64,000 bases of DNA from Rhodococcus sp. 4CII (GCF_014256275.1 NZ_JACCFE010000002.1:6628501-6692500); one strand, 5' to 3'. Positions 51,915 through 61,583 are shown, counted from the first letter of the stretch. Notes: generated by a model from the sequence alone, not told the origin. Made by a program: numbers and translations.

Positions 51915-52837
51915 CGGCGACCAGCGAGGCGCTCACCGGCATCACCGATCACCAGAAGGCACACGTTCTGGCGGAGGCGCTGCCGTGGCTGCAACAATTC
52001 CGCGACAAGGTCGTCGTCGTGAAGTACGGCGGCAACGCGATGGTCGACGACGCGCTGAAGACGGCGTTCGCCGCCGACATGGCGTTCCTGCGGACGGTCG
52101 GCATTCAACCGGTCGTCGTGCACGGCGGTGGCCCCCAGATCAATGCCATGCTCGGAAAGCTCGGCATGACAGGGGAATTCAAGGGTGGCTTCCGTGTCAC
52201 CACTCCCGAGGTGATGGACGTGGTCCGCATGGTGCTGTTCGGCCAGGTCGGCCGCGAACTGGTCGGGCTGATCAACGCGCACGGACCGTATGCCGTCGGC
52301 ATCTCCGGTGAGGACGCGCACCTGTTCACCGCCACCAAGCGCACCGTGATGGTCGAGGGCACGCCGACCGACATCGGCCTCGTCGGTGACGTGACGACCG
52401 TGAACCCGGAGGCCGTGCTCGACCTCATCCGCGCCGGCCGAATTCCCGTGGTGTCCACCATCGCTCCCGACTCGGACGGCGTGGTGCACAACATCAACGC
52501 GGACACCGCCGCCGCCGCGCTCGCGGAGGCCATCGGTGCCGAGAAGCTCGTGGTCCTCACGGATGTCGAAGGGTTGTACACGAACTGGCCGGATCGCGAT
52601 TCGCTGGCCACCGAGATCGACGTGGACGCGCTCGCGCAACTGCTCCCGAGCCTCGACGCCGGCATGGTGCCCAAGATGGAGGCGTGCCTGCGCGCGGTCC
52701 GCGGCGGAGTGCCCACCGCGCACGTCATCGACGGCCGCGTCGCGCATTCCGTTCTGCTCGAACTGTTCACGGGCGAGGGCATCGGCACGATGGTCACGCC
52801 CGGCCCGACGTCACCTACCGAGGGAGTAGCCCCATGA
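51911..52837 (+). CDS. argB: Acetylglutamate kinase
   Basis: A 308-residue amino-acid kinase: VVVKYGGNAMVD, the N-acetylglutamate site VVHGGGPQINAML, VGDVTTVNPEAV and NINADTAAAALAEAIGAEKLV. Second step of arginine synthesis and usually the point of arginine feedback; the extended N-terminal helix needed for hexamer-type feedback (HQKAHVLAEALPWLQQF) is present. ATG overlaps the argJ stop (ATGA). Confidence 0.96.
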   Translation: MTATSEALTGITDHQKAHVLAEALPWLQQFRDKVVVVKYGGNAMVDDALKTAFAADMAFLRTVGIQPVVVHGGGPQINAMLGKLGMTGEFKGGFRVTTPEVMDVVRMVLFGQVGRELVGLINAHGPYAVGISGEDAHLFTATKRTVMVEGTPTDIGLVGDVTTVNPEAVLDLIRAGRIPVVSTIAPDSDGVVHNINADTAAAALAEAIGAEKLVVLTDVEGLYTNWPDRDSLATEIDVDALAQLLPSLDAGMVPKMEACLRAVRGGVPTAHVIDGRVAHSVLLELFTGEGIGTMVTPGPTSPTEGVAP

Positions 52838-54033
52838 CCGGAACCCCGGAACTCCAGCAGCGCTGGTCCGGCGCTCTGATGAACACGTACGGCGTCCCCC
52901 GGGTGGCCCTGACGCGCGGTCAGGGCGCGGTGCTGACGGACGCCGACGGCAAGGAGTACGTCGATTTCCTCGCGGGCATCGCCGTCAACATCCTCGGACA
53001 TGCGCACCCGGCCATCATCGAGGCCGTCACGGCGCAGCTGTCGACCCTCGGGCACGTGTCCAACCTGTACGCCAGCGAACCGGCAATCGAACTGGCCGAG
53101 AAGCTGCTCTCCCACCTGGGTGCCCCCGGACGTGTCTTCTTCTGCAATTCCGGGACGGAGGCCAACGAGGCGGCGTTCAAGCTGGCGCGGGCCACGGGCC
53201 GATCGAAGATCATCGCGGCCGAGAACTCCTTCCACGGCCGGACGATGGGCGCCCTCGCGCTCACCGGGCAGGCCGCCAAGCGACTGCCGTTCGAGCCGAT
53301 GCCTCCAGGTGTCGAGCACGTGCCGTACGGCGACCTCGACGCCCTCGACCGTGCCGTCGACGCCGACACCGCGGCCGTGTTCCTGGAGCCGATGATGGGC
53401 GAGGGTGGTGTCGTCGTTCCGCCGGAGGGGTACCTCGTGGGCGCACGGCAGATCACCGCCGATCGTGGTGCTCTCCTCGTGCTCGACGAGGTGCAGACCG
53501 GGATCGGCCGCACAGGCTGGTTCTACGCTCACCATGCGGTCGGGATCGTCCCCGACGTCATGACCCTCGCGAAGGGTCTCGGGGGCGGGATGCCGATCGG
53601 CGCGTGCATCGCGACCGGTGCGGCCGCGGACCTCTTCGGCCCGGGTAAGCACGGCACGACATTCGGCGGGAACCCCGTCTGCGCGTCGGCAGCCCTCGCC
53701 GTGTTGCGGACGATCGCCGAGGACGACCTCATCTCCCGCGCCGACACGCTCGGCAAGTCGCTGTCGGCCGGCATCGAAGGCCTCGGCCATCCGCTCGTCG
53801 ATCATGTCCGGGGCGCAGGACTGCTGCTCGGCATCGTCCTCACCGAGGACGTGGCCCCCGCGGTGGAGAACTCCGCGCGCGAGGCCGGATACCTGGTCAA
53901 CGCCGCACAGCCGGGCGTCGTCCGGCTGGCTCCGCCGCTGGTCCTGACGGACGAGCAGGCCGACACCTTCGTCGCGGCGCTGCCCGCGATTCTCGACAAC
54001 GCACAATCGGCCGCTCAGCCGGGAAAGCAGTGA
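52834..54033 (+). CDS. argD: Acetylornithine aminotransferase
   Basis: A 399-residue class III PLP aminotransferase: FFCNSGTEANEAAFKLAR, LVLDEVQTGIGRTGWFYA and the PLP Lys in TLAKGLGGGMPIGA. It converts N-acetylglutamate semialdehyde to N-acetylornithine. ATG overlaps the argB stop by 4 nt. Confidence 0.96.
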   Translation: MTGTPELQQRWSGALMNTYGVPRVALTRGQGAVLTDADGKEYVDFLAGIAVNILGHAHPAIIEAVTAQLSTLGHVSNLYASEPAIELAEKLLSHLGAPGRVFFCNSGTEANEAAFKLARATGRSKIIAAENSFHGRTMGALALTGQAAKRLPFEPMPPGVEHVPYGDLDALDRAVDADTAAVFLEPMMGEGGVVVPPEGYLVGARQITADRGALLVLDEVQTGIGRTGWFYAHHAVGIVPDVMTLAKGLGGGMPIGACIATGAAADLFGPGKHGTTFGGNPVCASAALAVLRTIAEDDLISRADTLGKSLSAGIEGLGHPLVDHVRGAGLLLGIVLTEDVAPAVENSAREAGYLVNAAQPGVVRLAPPLVLTDEQADTFVAALPAILDNAQSAAQPGKQ

Positions 54034-54977
54034 CGACGGAAATGAAGCACTTTCTCCGCGACGACGATCTCACCCCCGCGCAGCAGGCCGAGGTCCTCGA
54101 GCTCGCCGCCCGACTGAAGAAGGCCCCGTTCGCCGAACGTCCGCTCGAAGGACCCCGCGGGGTCGGCGTGATCTTCGAGAAGAACTCGACGCGCACCCGG
54201 TTCTCGTTCGAGATGGGCATCGCGCAGCTCGGCGGGCACGCGATCGTCGTCGACGGGCGCAGCACCCAGCTCGGCCGAGAGGAGACGCTGCAGGACACCG
54301 GCCGCGTCCTTTCCCGGTACGTCGACGCGGTGGTGTGGCGCACGTTCGGGCAGAAGCGGCTCGAGGCGATGGCCTCCGGCGCGAGCGTGCCGATCGTCAA
54401 CGCGCTGTCGGACGAATTCCACCCGTGCCAGGTCCTGGCCGATCTGCAGACGCTCGCGGAGCGGAAGGGGTCGCTGACGGGGCTCGAGCTCACCTACCTC
54501 GGCGACGGCGCCAACAACATGGCGCACTCGCTGATGCTGGGTGGTGTGACCGCAGGCGTCCACGTGACCATCGCCAGCCCCGAGGGGTTCGCACCGCTGC
54601 CGTGGGTGGTCGAGGCCGCCCGGACGCGGGCAGCCGAGACCGGTGCGACCATCACCCTCACCGACGACCCGCAGACGGCGGTCGCCGGCGCGGACGCACT
54701 CGTGACCGACACCTGGACGTCGATGGGTCAGGAGAACGACGGACTCGACCGGGTCGGTCCCTTCCGTCCCTTCCAGATCAACGACGCACTGCTCGCGAAG
54801 GCCGACGCCGACGCGGTGGTCCTGCACTGCCTGCCCGCCCACCGCGGCGAGGAGATCACCGACGAGGTTCTCGACGGACCGCAGAGCGTCGTCTGGGACG
54901 AGGCGGAGAATCGCCTCCACGCGCAGAAGGCGCTGCTGGTGTGGCTGCTCGCACAACGAACCGGTGACCGTCCGTGA
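54030..54977 (+). CDS. argF: Ornithine carbamoyltransferase
   Basis: A 315-residue OTC with carbamoyl-phosphate site STRTRFSFE (residues 53-61), DEFHPCQVLAD, the ornithine/zinc-type loop TWTSMGQEND and HCLPAHRGEEITDEV. Makes citrulline. GTG at 54030 overlaps the argD stop (GTGA), and its own stop overlaps the argR GTG in the same way. Confidence 0.97.
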   Translation: MTTEMKHFLRDDDLTPAQQAEVLELAARLKKAPFAERPLEGPRGVGVIFEKNSTRTRFSFEMGIAQLGGHAIVVDGRSTQLGREETLQDTGRVLSRYVDAVVWRTFGQKRLEAMASGASVPIVNALSDEFHPCQVLADLQTLAERKGSLTGLELTYLGDGANNMAHSLMLGGVTAGVHVTIASPEGFAPLPWVVEAARTRAAETGATITLTDDPQTAVAGADALVTDTWTSMGQENDGLDRVGPFRPFQINDALLAKADADAVVLHCLPAHRGEEITDEVLDGPQSVVWDEAENRLHAQKALLVWLLAQRTGDRP

Positions 54978-55537
54978 CTGCTCAACCGCAGAGTCCAGGT
55001 GCGGCTCAGCCGCAGAGCCCAGGTGCGGCTCAGCCGCAGAGCCCGCGCGCCGCGAACGCGGCGACGGCACCGACCCGGGCGGGACGGCAGGCGCGGATCG
55101 TCGCGATCCTGTCGAACAATCCCGTCCGCAGCCAGACGGAACTCGCGGCCCTGCTCGCGGCCGAAGGCATCGATGCCACGCAGGCCACGCTCTCGCGTGA
55201 CCTCGAGGAACTGGGTGCTGTGAAGCTCCGCGCCGCGGACGGTGGCGCCGGGGTGTACGTGGTGCCCGAGGACGGAAATCCCGTCCGCGGGGTGTCCGGC
55301 GGCACCGACCGGCTGTCTCGGTTGCTGGGGGAGTTACTGGTGTCGACCGACTCCAGTGGCAACATGGCGGTGCTGCGAACTCCTCCGGGGGCAGCGCACT
55401 ATCTGGCGAGTGCACTCGATCGGGCATCATTACCTGACGTCGTGGGAACCATCGCGGGGGATGACACCGTTCTCGTGGTGGCACGTGAGCCGCTGAGCGG
55501 GGCGGAACTCGCGGCCAAGATCGAATCCCTCGCCTGA
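54974..55537 (+). CDS. argR: Arginine repressor
   Basis: A 187-residue ArgR: winged-helix DNA-binding domain (RQARIVAILSNNPVRSQTEL, then ATQATLSRDLEELGAVKLR) and an arginine-binding hexamerisation domain ending VVGTIAGDDTVLVVAREPLSG. The N-terminus has about 30 extra residues with a tandem QPQSPGAA repeat, likely disordered. It should bind the box before argC. The GTG start at 54974 is coupled to argF; starts within the repeat region are possible. Confidence 0.95.
   Translation: MTAQPQSPGAAQPQSPGAAQPQSPRAANAATAPTRAGRQARIVAILSNNPVRSQTELAALLAAEGIDATQATLSRDLEELGAVKLRAADGGAGVYVVPEDGNPVRGVSGGTDRLSRLLGELLVSTDSSGNMAVLRTPPGAAHYLASALDRASLPDVVGTIAGDDTVLVVAREPLSGAELAAKIESLA
54981..55045 (+). repeat. 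24-bp tandem repeat in the 5' end of argR
   Basis: Two full 24-base units (54981-55004, 55005-55028; two differences) and a third partial unit encode the QPQSPGAA repeat. In-frame, so copy number could vary by slippage without loss of ArgR. Confidence 0.85.
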
Positions 55538-55584
55538 CAACTGAATCATCTCTACAGATCTTCAACCTAAGGAGCACAAGGACC

Positions 55585-56784
55585 ATGGCCGATCGCGTCG
55601 TACTCGCCTACTCGGGCGGGCTGGACACCTCAGTCGCCATCAGCTGGATCGGCAAGGAGACGGGCAAGGAAGTTGTTGCTGTCGCCATCGATCTCGGCCA
55701 GGGCGGCGAGGACATGGAGGTCGTGCGTCAGCGTGCACTCGACTGCGGTGCGGTCGAATCGGTCGTGGTGGATGCGCGCGACGAGTTCGCCGACGAATAC
55801 TGCCTGCCGACCATCCAGGCCAACGCCCTGTACATGGACCGCTACCCGCTCGTGTCGGCCATCAGCCGGCCGCTGATCGTCAAGCACCTCGTCGAGGCGG
55901 CGCGCGCCCACGGCGGCACCACCGTCGCGCACGGCTGCACCGGCAAGGGCAACGACCAGGTTCGGTTCGAGGTCGGCTTCGGGTCGCTCGCCCCCGACCT
56001 CGACGTGATCGCGCCGGTGCGTGACTACGCGTGGACCCGTGAGAAGGCGATCGCGTTCGCCGAGGAGAACGAGATCCCGATCAGCGTCTCCAAGAAGTCG
56101 CCGTTCTCGATCGACCAGAACGTGTGGGGACGCGCCGTCGAGACCGGGTTCCTCGAGGACCTGTGGAACGCGCCGACCAAGGACGTCTATGACTACACCC
56201 AGGACCCGACCGTCAACTGGCAGGCCCCGGACGAGCTGATCATCAGCTTCGAGGCGGGCCGCCCGGTCGCGATCGACGGCAAGCCGGTCACCGTGCTCGA
56301 GGCCATCCAGGAACTCAACCGCCGCGCGGGTGCCCAGGGCGTCGGCCGCCTCGACGTCGTCGAGGACCGTCTCGTCGGCATCAAGAGCCGTGAGATCTAC
56401 GAGGCCCCCGGCGCGATGGTGCTGATCAACGCCCACCAGGAACTCGAGCACGTCACGCAGGAACGCGAACTCGGCCGCTACAAGCGGCAGACCGAGCAGC
56501 GTTGGAGCGAGCTGGTGTACGACGGCCTGTGGTTCTCGCCGCTGAAGGTCGCACTGGACACCTTCATCGAGAAGACCCAGGAACGCGTCTCCGGCGACAT
56601 CCGGCTGGTGCTGCACGGGGGTGCGATCATCGTCAACGGCCGACGCAGTAACCAGTCGCTGTACGACTTCAACCTCGCCACCTACGACGAGGGCGACACG
56701 TTCGACCAGTCCTACGCCAAGGGATTCGTGCAGATCCACGGGCTGTCCTCGAAGGTCGCGGCGAAGCGCGATCTGGGCCTCTAG
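55585..56784 (+). CDS. argG: Argininosuccinate synthase
   Basis: A 399-residue ArgG with the N-type ATP pyrophosphatase P-loop AYSGGLDTSVA, TVAHGCTGKGNDQVRFE and SPFSIDQNVWGRA. Condenses citrulline and aspartate. Starts 47 bases after argR with AAGGAG upstream of the ATG at 55585, so it may be read through from argCJBDFR or have its own promoter; I saw no second ARG box in the gap. Confidence 0.97.
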   Translation: MADRVVLAYSGGLDTSVAISWIGKETGKEVVAVAIDLGQGGEDMEVVRQRALDCGAVESVVVDARDEFADEYCLPTIQANALYMDRYPLVSAISRPLIVKHLVEAARAHGGTTVAHGCTGKGNDQVRFEVGFGSLAPDLDVIAPVRDYAWTREKAIAFAEENEIPISVSKKSPFSIDQNVWGRAVETGFLEDLWNAPTKDVYDYTQDPTVNWQAPDELIISFEAGRPVAIDGKPVTVLEAIQELNRRAGAQGVGRLDVVEDRLVGIKSREIYEAPGAMVLINAHQELEHVTQERELGRYKRQTEQRWSELVYDGLWFSPLKVALDTFIEKTQERVSGDIRLVLHGGAIIVNGRRSNQSLYDFNLATYDEGDTFDQSYAKGFVQIHGLSSKVAAKRDLGL

Positions 56785-56786
56785 GT

Positions 56787-58235
56787 ATGAGTGCTCACGG
56801 CACCAACGAAGGAGCGCCCCGTCAGGGTGCGACCGTGACCGGCGCACTGTGGGGCGGCCGGTTCGAGTCCGGACCGGCCGCCGCCATGGCGGCGCTGAGC
56901 AAGTCCACCCATTTCGACTGGGTGCTGGCGCCCTACGACGTGCGCGCGTCCCAGGCGCACGCCCGGGTGCTGCACAAGGCCGGCCTGCTCGGTGACGACG
57001 ATCTGGCGACGATGCTCGACGGTCTCGGCCGACTCGCGGCCGACGTCGCGAGCGGTGACTTCGTCCCGAGCGAATCCGACGAGGACGTGCACGGGGCACT
57101 CGAGCGTGGCCTGATCGACCGGGTCGGTCCGGAGGTCGGCGGTCGCCTGCGCGCCGGGCGGTCGCGCAACGATCAGGTGGCGACGCTGTTCCGGATGTGG
57201 TTGCGGGACGCGGTCCGCCGGGTTGCGGAGGGCGTTCTCGACGTCGTCGACGCTCTCGCGACGCAGGCGGCGGCGCACCCGTCGGCGGTGATGCCGGGCA
57301 AGACGCACCTGCAGGCGGCGCAGCCGGTTCTGCTTGCGCACCATCTGCTGGCGCACACGCACCCGTTGCTTCGTGACGTCCAGCGGTTGCGGGACTTCGA
57401 CGTGCGAGCGGCCGTGTCGCCGTACGGTTCCGGCGCGCTGGCCGGCTCGTCCCTGGGGCTCGATCCCGAGGCCATCGCCGCGGAACTCGCATTCGATTCT
57501 TCCGCCGAGAACTCCATCGACGCCACGTCGTCCCGGGATTTCGCGGCCGAGGCGGCGTTCGTCCTCGCGATGATCGGCGTCGACCTGTCGCGGATGGCCG
57601 AGGAGGTCATCCTGTGGAGCACCCCGGAATTCGGATACATCACGCTCGCCGACGCCTGGTCTACCGGCTCGTCGATCATGCCGCAGAAGAAGAACCCCGA
57701 CGTGTCCGAACTCACCCGCGGCAAGGCGGGTCGGCTGATCGGCAACCTGACCGGCCTGCTGGCGACCCTGAAGGCGCAACCGCTCGCGTACAACCGGGAT
57801 CTGCAGGAGGACAAGGAGCCGGTCTTCGATTCGGTGGCGCAGCTCGAGTTGCTGCTCCCGGCGATCACCGGGCTGGTCTCCACCCTCGAATTCCACACGG
57901 ACCGAATGGCGGAACTGGCGCCGGCAGGGTTCACGCTGGCCACCGACATCGCCGAGTGGCTCGTGCGGCAGGGCGTCCCGTTCCGGGTCGCGCACGAGGC
58001 GGCGGGGGCGTGCGTCCGCGTCGCCGAGGCCCGGGGCGCCGGACTCGAAGACCTCACCGATGAGGAACTCGCCGGCGTCGACGCGGCGCTCACTCCGGAC
58101 GTGCGCGAGGTGCTCACCGTCGAGGGCTCGATCGCCTCGCGTAACGCCCGCGGCGGTACGGCCGGTGTCCGTGTTGCCGAACAGTTGGGCGGGGTCCGCC
58201 GGCTGTCGGAGTCGCTGCGCGAATGGTGTCGATGA
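56787..58235 (+). CDS. argH: Argininosuccinate lyase
   Basis: A 482-residue fumarase/aspartase-superfamily lyase: LWGGRFESGPAAAMAALSKS, RAGRSRNDQVATLFRMW, HTHPLLRDVQRL and the signature GSSIMPQKKNPDVSEL. Last step of arginine synthesis. The ATG at 56787 lies 2 bases after the argG stop; a GTG 16 codons in is a possible shorter start. A small hairpin follows the stop. Confidence 0.96.
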   Translation: MSAHGTNEGAPRQGATVTGALWGGRFESGPAAAMAALSKSTHFDWVLAPYDVRASQAHARVLHKAGLLGDDDLATMLDGLGRLAADVASGDFVPSESDEDVHGALERGLIDRVGPEVGGRLRAGRSRNDQVATLFRMWLRDAVRRVAEGVLDVVDALATQAAAHPSAVMPGKTHLQAAQPVLLAHHLLAHTHPLLRDVQRLRDFDVRAAVSPYGSGALAGSSLGLDPEAIAAELAFDSSAENSIDATSSRDFAAEAAFVLAMIGVDLSRMAEEVILWSTPEFGYITLADAWSTGSSIMPQKKNPDVSELTRGKAGRLIGNLTGLLATLKAQPLAYNRDLQEDKEPVFDSVAQLELLLPAITGLVSTLEFHTDRMAELAPAGFTLATDIAEWLVRQGVPFRVAHEAAGACVRVAEARGAGLEDLTDEELAGVDAALTPDVREVLTVEGSIASRNARGGTAGVRVAEQLGGVRRLSESLREWCR

Positions 58236-58249
58236 GACCGGTGTCGGAC

Positions 58250-58268
58250 GCCCCAGATTAGGGGCTTT
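58250..58268 (+). terminator. argH terminator
   Basis: GCCCC, six bases, GGGGC, then TTT (58266-58268): a short intrinsic-type terminator 14 bases after the argH stop. Confidence 0.55.
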
Positions 58269-58347
58269 GTGACGCGTCGAGCGCAGTAGGGTGAGGGCGG
58301 GCGGCAGTGAGAACTGCGTTGCGGAGCGAGAGTCTGGGAGAGTATTC

Positions 58348-61332
58348 GTGGGATTGAATACCGAAACGGTGATGGGCCCGATCCGTCGCGTGGTGGCGAC
58401 GGCGCAGAACGGGTTGGAGGTGGTCCGTCTCGGGGGGCTCGAGACAGACCTCACCACATCGCCGTTCGAGGTGGTCGAACGTGCGCCGATGTATCGGCTG
58501 CGGCGGTATTTCCCCGACACGGACCCTGCCGACGCCGGACCTCCGATCGTTCTGATTCCGCCGATGATGATGTCGGCCGACGTGTACGACGTGACGCGGG
58601 ATCAGGGGGCGGTCGGCATCCTCCGCGGAATGGGGATCGACCCGTGGGTGGTCGACTTCGGATCGCCCGATTCCGAAGAGGGGGGCTGGGATCGGACTCT
58701 CGCCGACCACATCATCGCGATCAGCGAGATCATCGACCACGTGCGGGCGCACACGGGCCGGGACGTCTACCTCTCCGGCTACTCGCAGGGCGGCATGTTC
58801 GCGTACCAGGCGGCGGCCTATCGCCGAAGCCGTGACATCGCCGGCCTGGTCACGTTCGGAAGTCCGGTCGACACGCTCGCCGGGCTGCCGTTCGGCATAC
58901 CCGCCGGTTTCGCCACCGACGCGGCCGGTTTCCTCGCCGACCACGTCTTCAACCGCCTCGCGGTGTCGGGGTGGATGGCGCGCACCGGTTTTCAGCTCCT
59001 CGATCCCGTCAAGACCCTGAAGTCGCGACTCGACTTCCTTCGTCAGTTGCACGACAGGGAAGCGCTCCTGCCGCGGGAGCAGCAGCGACGATTCCTCGCA
59101 ACCGACGGTTGGGTGGCGTGGTCCGGTCCCGCCGTCGCCGAGCTGCTCACACAATTCATCGTGCACAACCGCATGATGACCGGCGGGTTCGTGATCAAGG
59201 ACCAGGTGGTCTCGCTCGCCGAACTGACCTGCCCGATCCTTGCGTTCGTCGGTGAGGTCGACGACATCGGTCAGCCGTTGGCGGTCCGCGGCATCCGCCG
59301 TGCCGCGCCGCGAGCGAACGTGTATGAATCCACTTTGAGGGCAGGTCATTTCGGCCTCGTGGTGGGGTCGTCGGCGGCGACCCACACGTGGCCCACTACC
59401 GGCAAGTGGGTGCTGTGGAACGAGGGGCTCGGAGCGCGGCCCGCCGACATCGATCTCATGCGCTACGACGAGCACTTCGGCAGTGAGTCCGGAGTCTCCA
59501 TCAGCGACCGCATCATCCACACCGTGGCCTCGGTCGCCGAGGTCGGTGTCGGTGTCGGCAAGGGAATCAGCGACTTCGCGTCGGGCGCGCTGCGGGGAAC
59601 CGTCGAGCTGTCCGGTGAGGCCACCCGCGCCCTGCCGCGGCTGGCACGGCTCGGGCAGATCCAGCCGCACACCCAGATTTCGCTCAGCCGACTGCTGGCC
59701 GAGCAGCGCCGGAAGGCACCGGGTGGCGAGTGCTTCCTCTTCGACAACCGCGTCCATACCTACGAGGCGGTCAACCAGCGGATCGACAACGTGGTGCGTG
59801 GCCTGATCCAGGCCGGTGTCCGCCCCGCCGCGCACGTCGGCGTCATGATGCAGACGCGCCCGAGCGCACTCGCCGCCATCGTCGCGCTGTCCCGTCTCGG
59901 TGCCGTCGCGGTTCTCCTGCCGCCGGGCCGCGAGGTCCATACCGCCCTCCGCATCGACGGTGTCGAGCGCGTCGTCACCGACCCCGAGAATCTGGACGCG
60001 GCGATCGCGACCGGCATGCAGGTGCTGGTACTGGGCGGCGGCGCCCAGCGTGACCTCGACGTACCCGCCTCGGCTGACGTCGTGGATCTCGAGAAGATCG
60101 ATCCCGAAACCGTGACCCTGCCTGGCTGGTACCGGCCCGATCCCGGTCTGGCGCGCGAACTGGCGTTCATCATCTGCAGTGAGTCCAACGGACACTGGGA
60201 GACCAAGCAGATCACCAACTACCGGTGGGCGCTGTCCGCATTCGGGACGGCGTCCGCGGCCGATCTCGACCGCGGTGACACCGTGTACTGCCTTGCACCG
60301 CTCCACCATTCGTCGAGCCTGCTCGCCGCGATCGGTGGCGCGGTGGCGGGTGGCTCCCGGATCGCGCTGTCGCGCGGACTCGACCCCGAACGATTCGCCG
60401 AGGAAGTCCACCGGTACGGCGTGACGGTCGTCAGCTACACGTGGACGATGATGCGCGAGATCCTCGACGCGGATAACCTCGCGCTCGACGGCAGCCACCC
60501 CGTCCGGCTGTTCATCGGATCCGGTATGCCGCAGGGGTTGTGGCGCCGCACGACCGAGCGGTTCGCCCCGGCGAAGGTCCTCGAGTTCTACGCCTCGACG
60601 GAGGGCGACGTGGTACTCGCGAACGTCGCCGGCGCGAAGGTCGGGTCCAAGGGGCGCCCCCTTCCCGGGAGTGCGGAGGTGCGTCTCGCCGCCTACGACC
60701 CGATCGCCGGTCGGCTGTTGGAGGATCAGCAGGGATTCATCCGAGAATGCCTGGACGGCGAGGTGGGTCTGCTTCTCGGCAGGGCCGGCGTCCACGCGGA
60801 GATGTCCGGTGGAGCGATGCGGGGGATCTTCGCGGCGGGCGACGCGTGGATTCCGACGGAGAACCTCTTCCGTCGCGATGCCGATGGGGACTACTGGCTG
60901 GTCGATCACAGGAAGACCGTGATCGCCACACCGCGAGGACCGGTCTTCACGCAGCCGATCGTCGACGCACTCGGCGCCGTCGATCGCGTCGATCTCGCGG
61001 TCGCGTACGGCGTGGACGTGGGTGGTCGGACGCTGGCCGTCGCGGCGTTCACTGTGCGGGAGGGCCGGCCGCCGAGGCTCACCGAAATCGCCCAGGCCTT
61101 CGACGAGCTTCCCCTAGCGCTGCGACCCGACCTCGTCCAGGTGGTGGCGGACATCCCGCTGGGGTCCTCGTACCGTCCGAACGCCGAGGCCCTGAGCGCC
61201 GCCGGGCTTCCGAAACCGGGAACTCGTGTGTGGTACCTCGATCCGGGCTCGCAGCAGTACAAGCGGCTGACGAAGGCGGTCGCCGCGGAGTTCCAGGACG
61301 GGTCGGCCGGAGTGCCTGCCGGCGCGCGGTAA
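58348..61332 (+). CDS. Bifunctional lipase / acyl-CoA synthetase-like protein (Rv1683-like)
   Basis: A 994-residue two-domain protein. The first about 370 residues are a PhaC-like alpha/beta hydrolase (IVLIPPMMMSADVYD, nucleophile elbow SGYSQGGMFAYQ, His in RAGHFGLVVG). The rest is an AMP-binding domain: TYEAVNQRIDNVVRGLIQAG, EFYASTEGDVVLANV and LVDHRKTVIATPRGP. The ATP loop usually reading SGTTGxPK is SESNGHWETK, and the A10 Lys is missing in PLGSSYRPNAEAL, so ligase activity is doubtful. The M. tuberculosis relative Rv1683 is associated with lipid inclusions and triacylglycerol turnover. GTG at 58348 with GGGAG upstream. Confidence 0.88.
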   Translation: MGLNTETVMGPIRRVVATAQNGLEVVRLGGLETDLTTSPFEVVERAPMYRLRRYFPDTDPADAGPPIVLIPPMMMSADVYDVTRDQGAVGILRGMGIDPWVVDFGSPDSEEGGWDRTLADHIIAISEIIDHVRAHTGRDVYLSGYSQGGMFAYQAAAYRRSRDIAGLVTFGSPVDTLAGLPFGIPAGFATDAAGFLADHVFNRLAVSGWMARTGFQLLDPVKTLKSRLDFLRQLHDREALLPREQQRRFLATDGWVAWSGPAVAELLTQFIVHNRMMTGGFVIKDQVVSLAELTCPILAFVGEVDDIGQPLAVRGIRRAAPRANVYESTLRAGHFGLVVGSSAATHTWPTTGKWVLWNEGLGARPADIDLMRYDEHFGSESGVSISDRIIHTVASVAEVGVGVGKGISDFASGALRGTVELSGEATRALPRLARLGQIQPHTQISLSRLLAEQRRKAPGGECFLFDNRVHTYEAVNQRIDNVVRGLIQAGVRPAAHVGVMMQTRPSALAAIVALSRLGAVAVLLPPGREVHTALRIDGVERVVTDPENLDAAIATGMQVLVLGGGAQRDLDVPASADVVDLEKIDPETVTLPGWYRPDPGLARELAFIICSESNGHWETKQITNYRWALSAFGTASAADLDRGDTVYCLAPLHHSSSLLAAIGGAVAGGSRIALSRGLDPERFAEEVHRYGVTVVSYTWTMMREILDADNLALDGSHPVRLFIGSGMPQGLWRRTTERFAPAKVLEFYASTEGDVVLANVAGAKVGSKGRPLPGSAEVRLAAYDPIAGRLLEDQQGFIRECLDGEVGLLLGRAGVHAEMSGGAMRGIFAAGDAWIPTENLFRRDADGDYWLVDHRKTVIATPRGPVFTQPIVDALGAVDRVDLAVAYGVDVGGRTLAVAAFTVREGRPPRLTEIAQAFDELPLALRPDLVQVVADIPLGSSYRPNAEALSAAGLPKPGTRVWYLDPGSQQYKRLTKAVAAEFQDGSAGVPAGAR

Positions 61333-61370
61333 CCTGACACTGCTCACCCGAACGGTTGGAGAGGACTTCC

Positions 61371-61583
61371 GTGGTTATTGATCCGACATTGCTCGGCATT
61401 CTCGCGTGCCCGCAGGACAAGGGACCTCTGCTGTTGGTCGGAGACGAGTTGCTCTACAACCCTCGGCTCCGGCGGGCGTATCCCATCGAGAACGGGATTC
61501 CCGTCCTCCTCATCGACGAGGCGCGGGACGTCGGCGAGGACGAGCACGCCACGCTGCTCGCTAGGGCCGCCGGCGAGGCCTGA
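61371..61583 (+). CDS. Trm112 family protein
   Basis: A 70-residue Trm112-like protein: LGILACPQDKGPLLLVGDELL, then AYPIENGIPVLLIDEAR. In eukaryotes Trm112 activates methyltransferases; bacterial members are of unclear role and may act as methyltransferase partners. Only one Cys of the usual zinc-binding set remains. GTG at 61371 with GGAGAGG 6 bases upstream. It follows the lipase/ligase gene as in M. tuberculosis (Rv1683-Rv1684). Confidence 0.88.
   Translation: MVIDPTLLGILACPQDKGPLLLVGDELLYNPRLRRAYPIENGIPVLLIDEARDVGEDEHATLLARAAGEA

Noticed and set aside
58258..60909. 883-codon open frame antisense to the lipase/ligase gene
   Set aside because: Same reasons; the forward gene has clear domains and codon bias.
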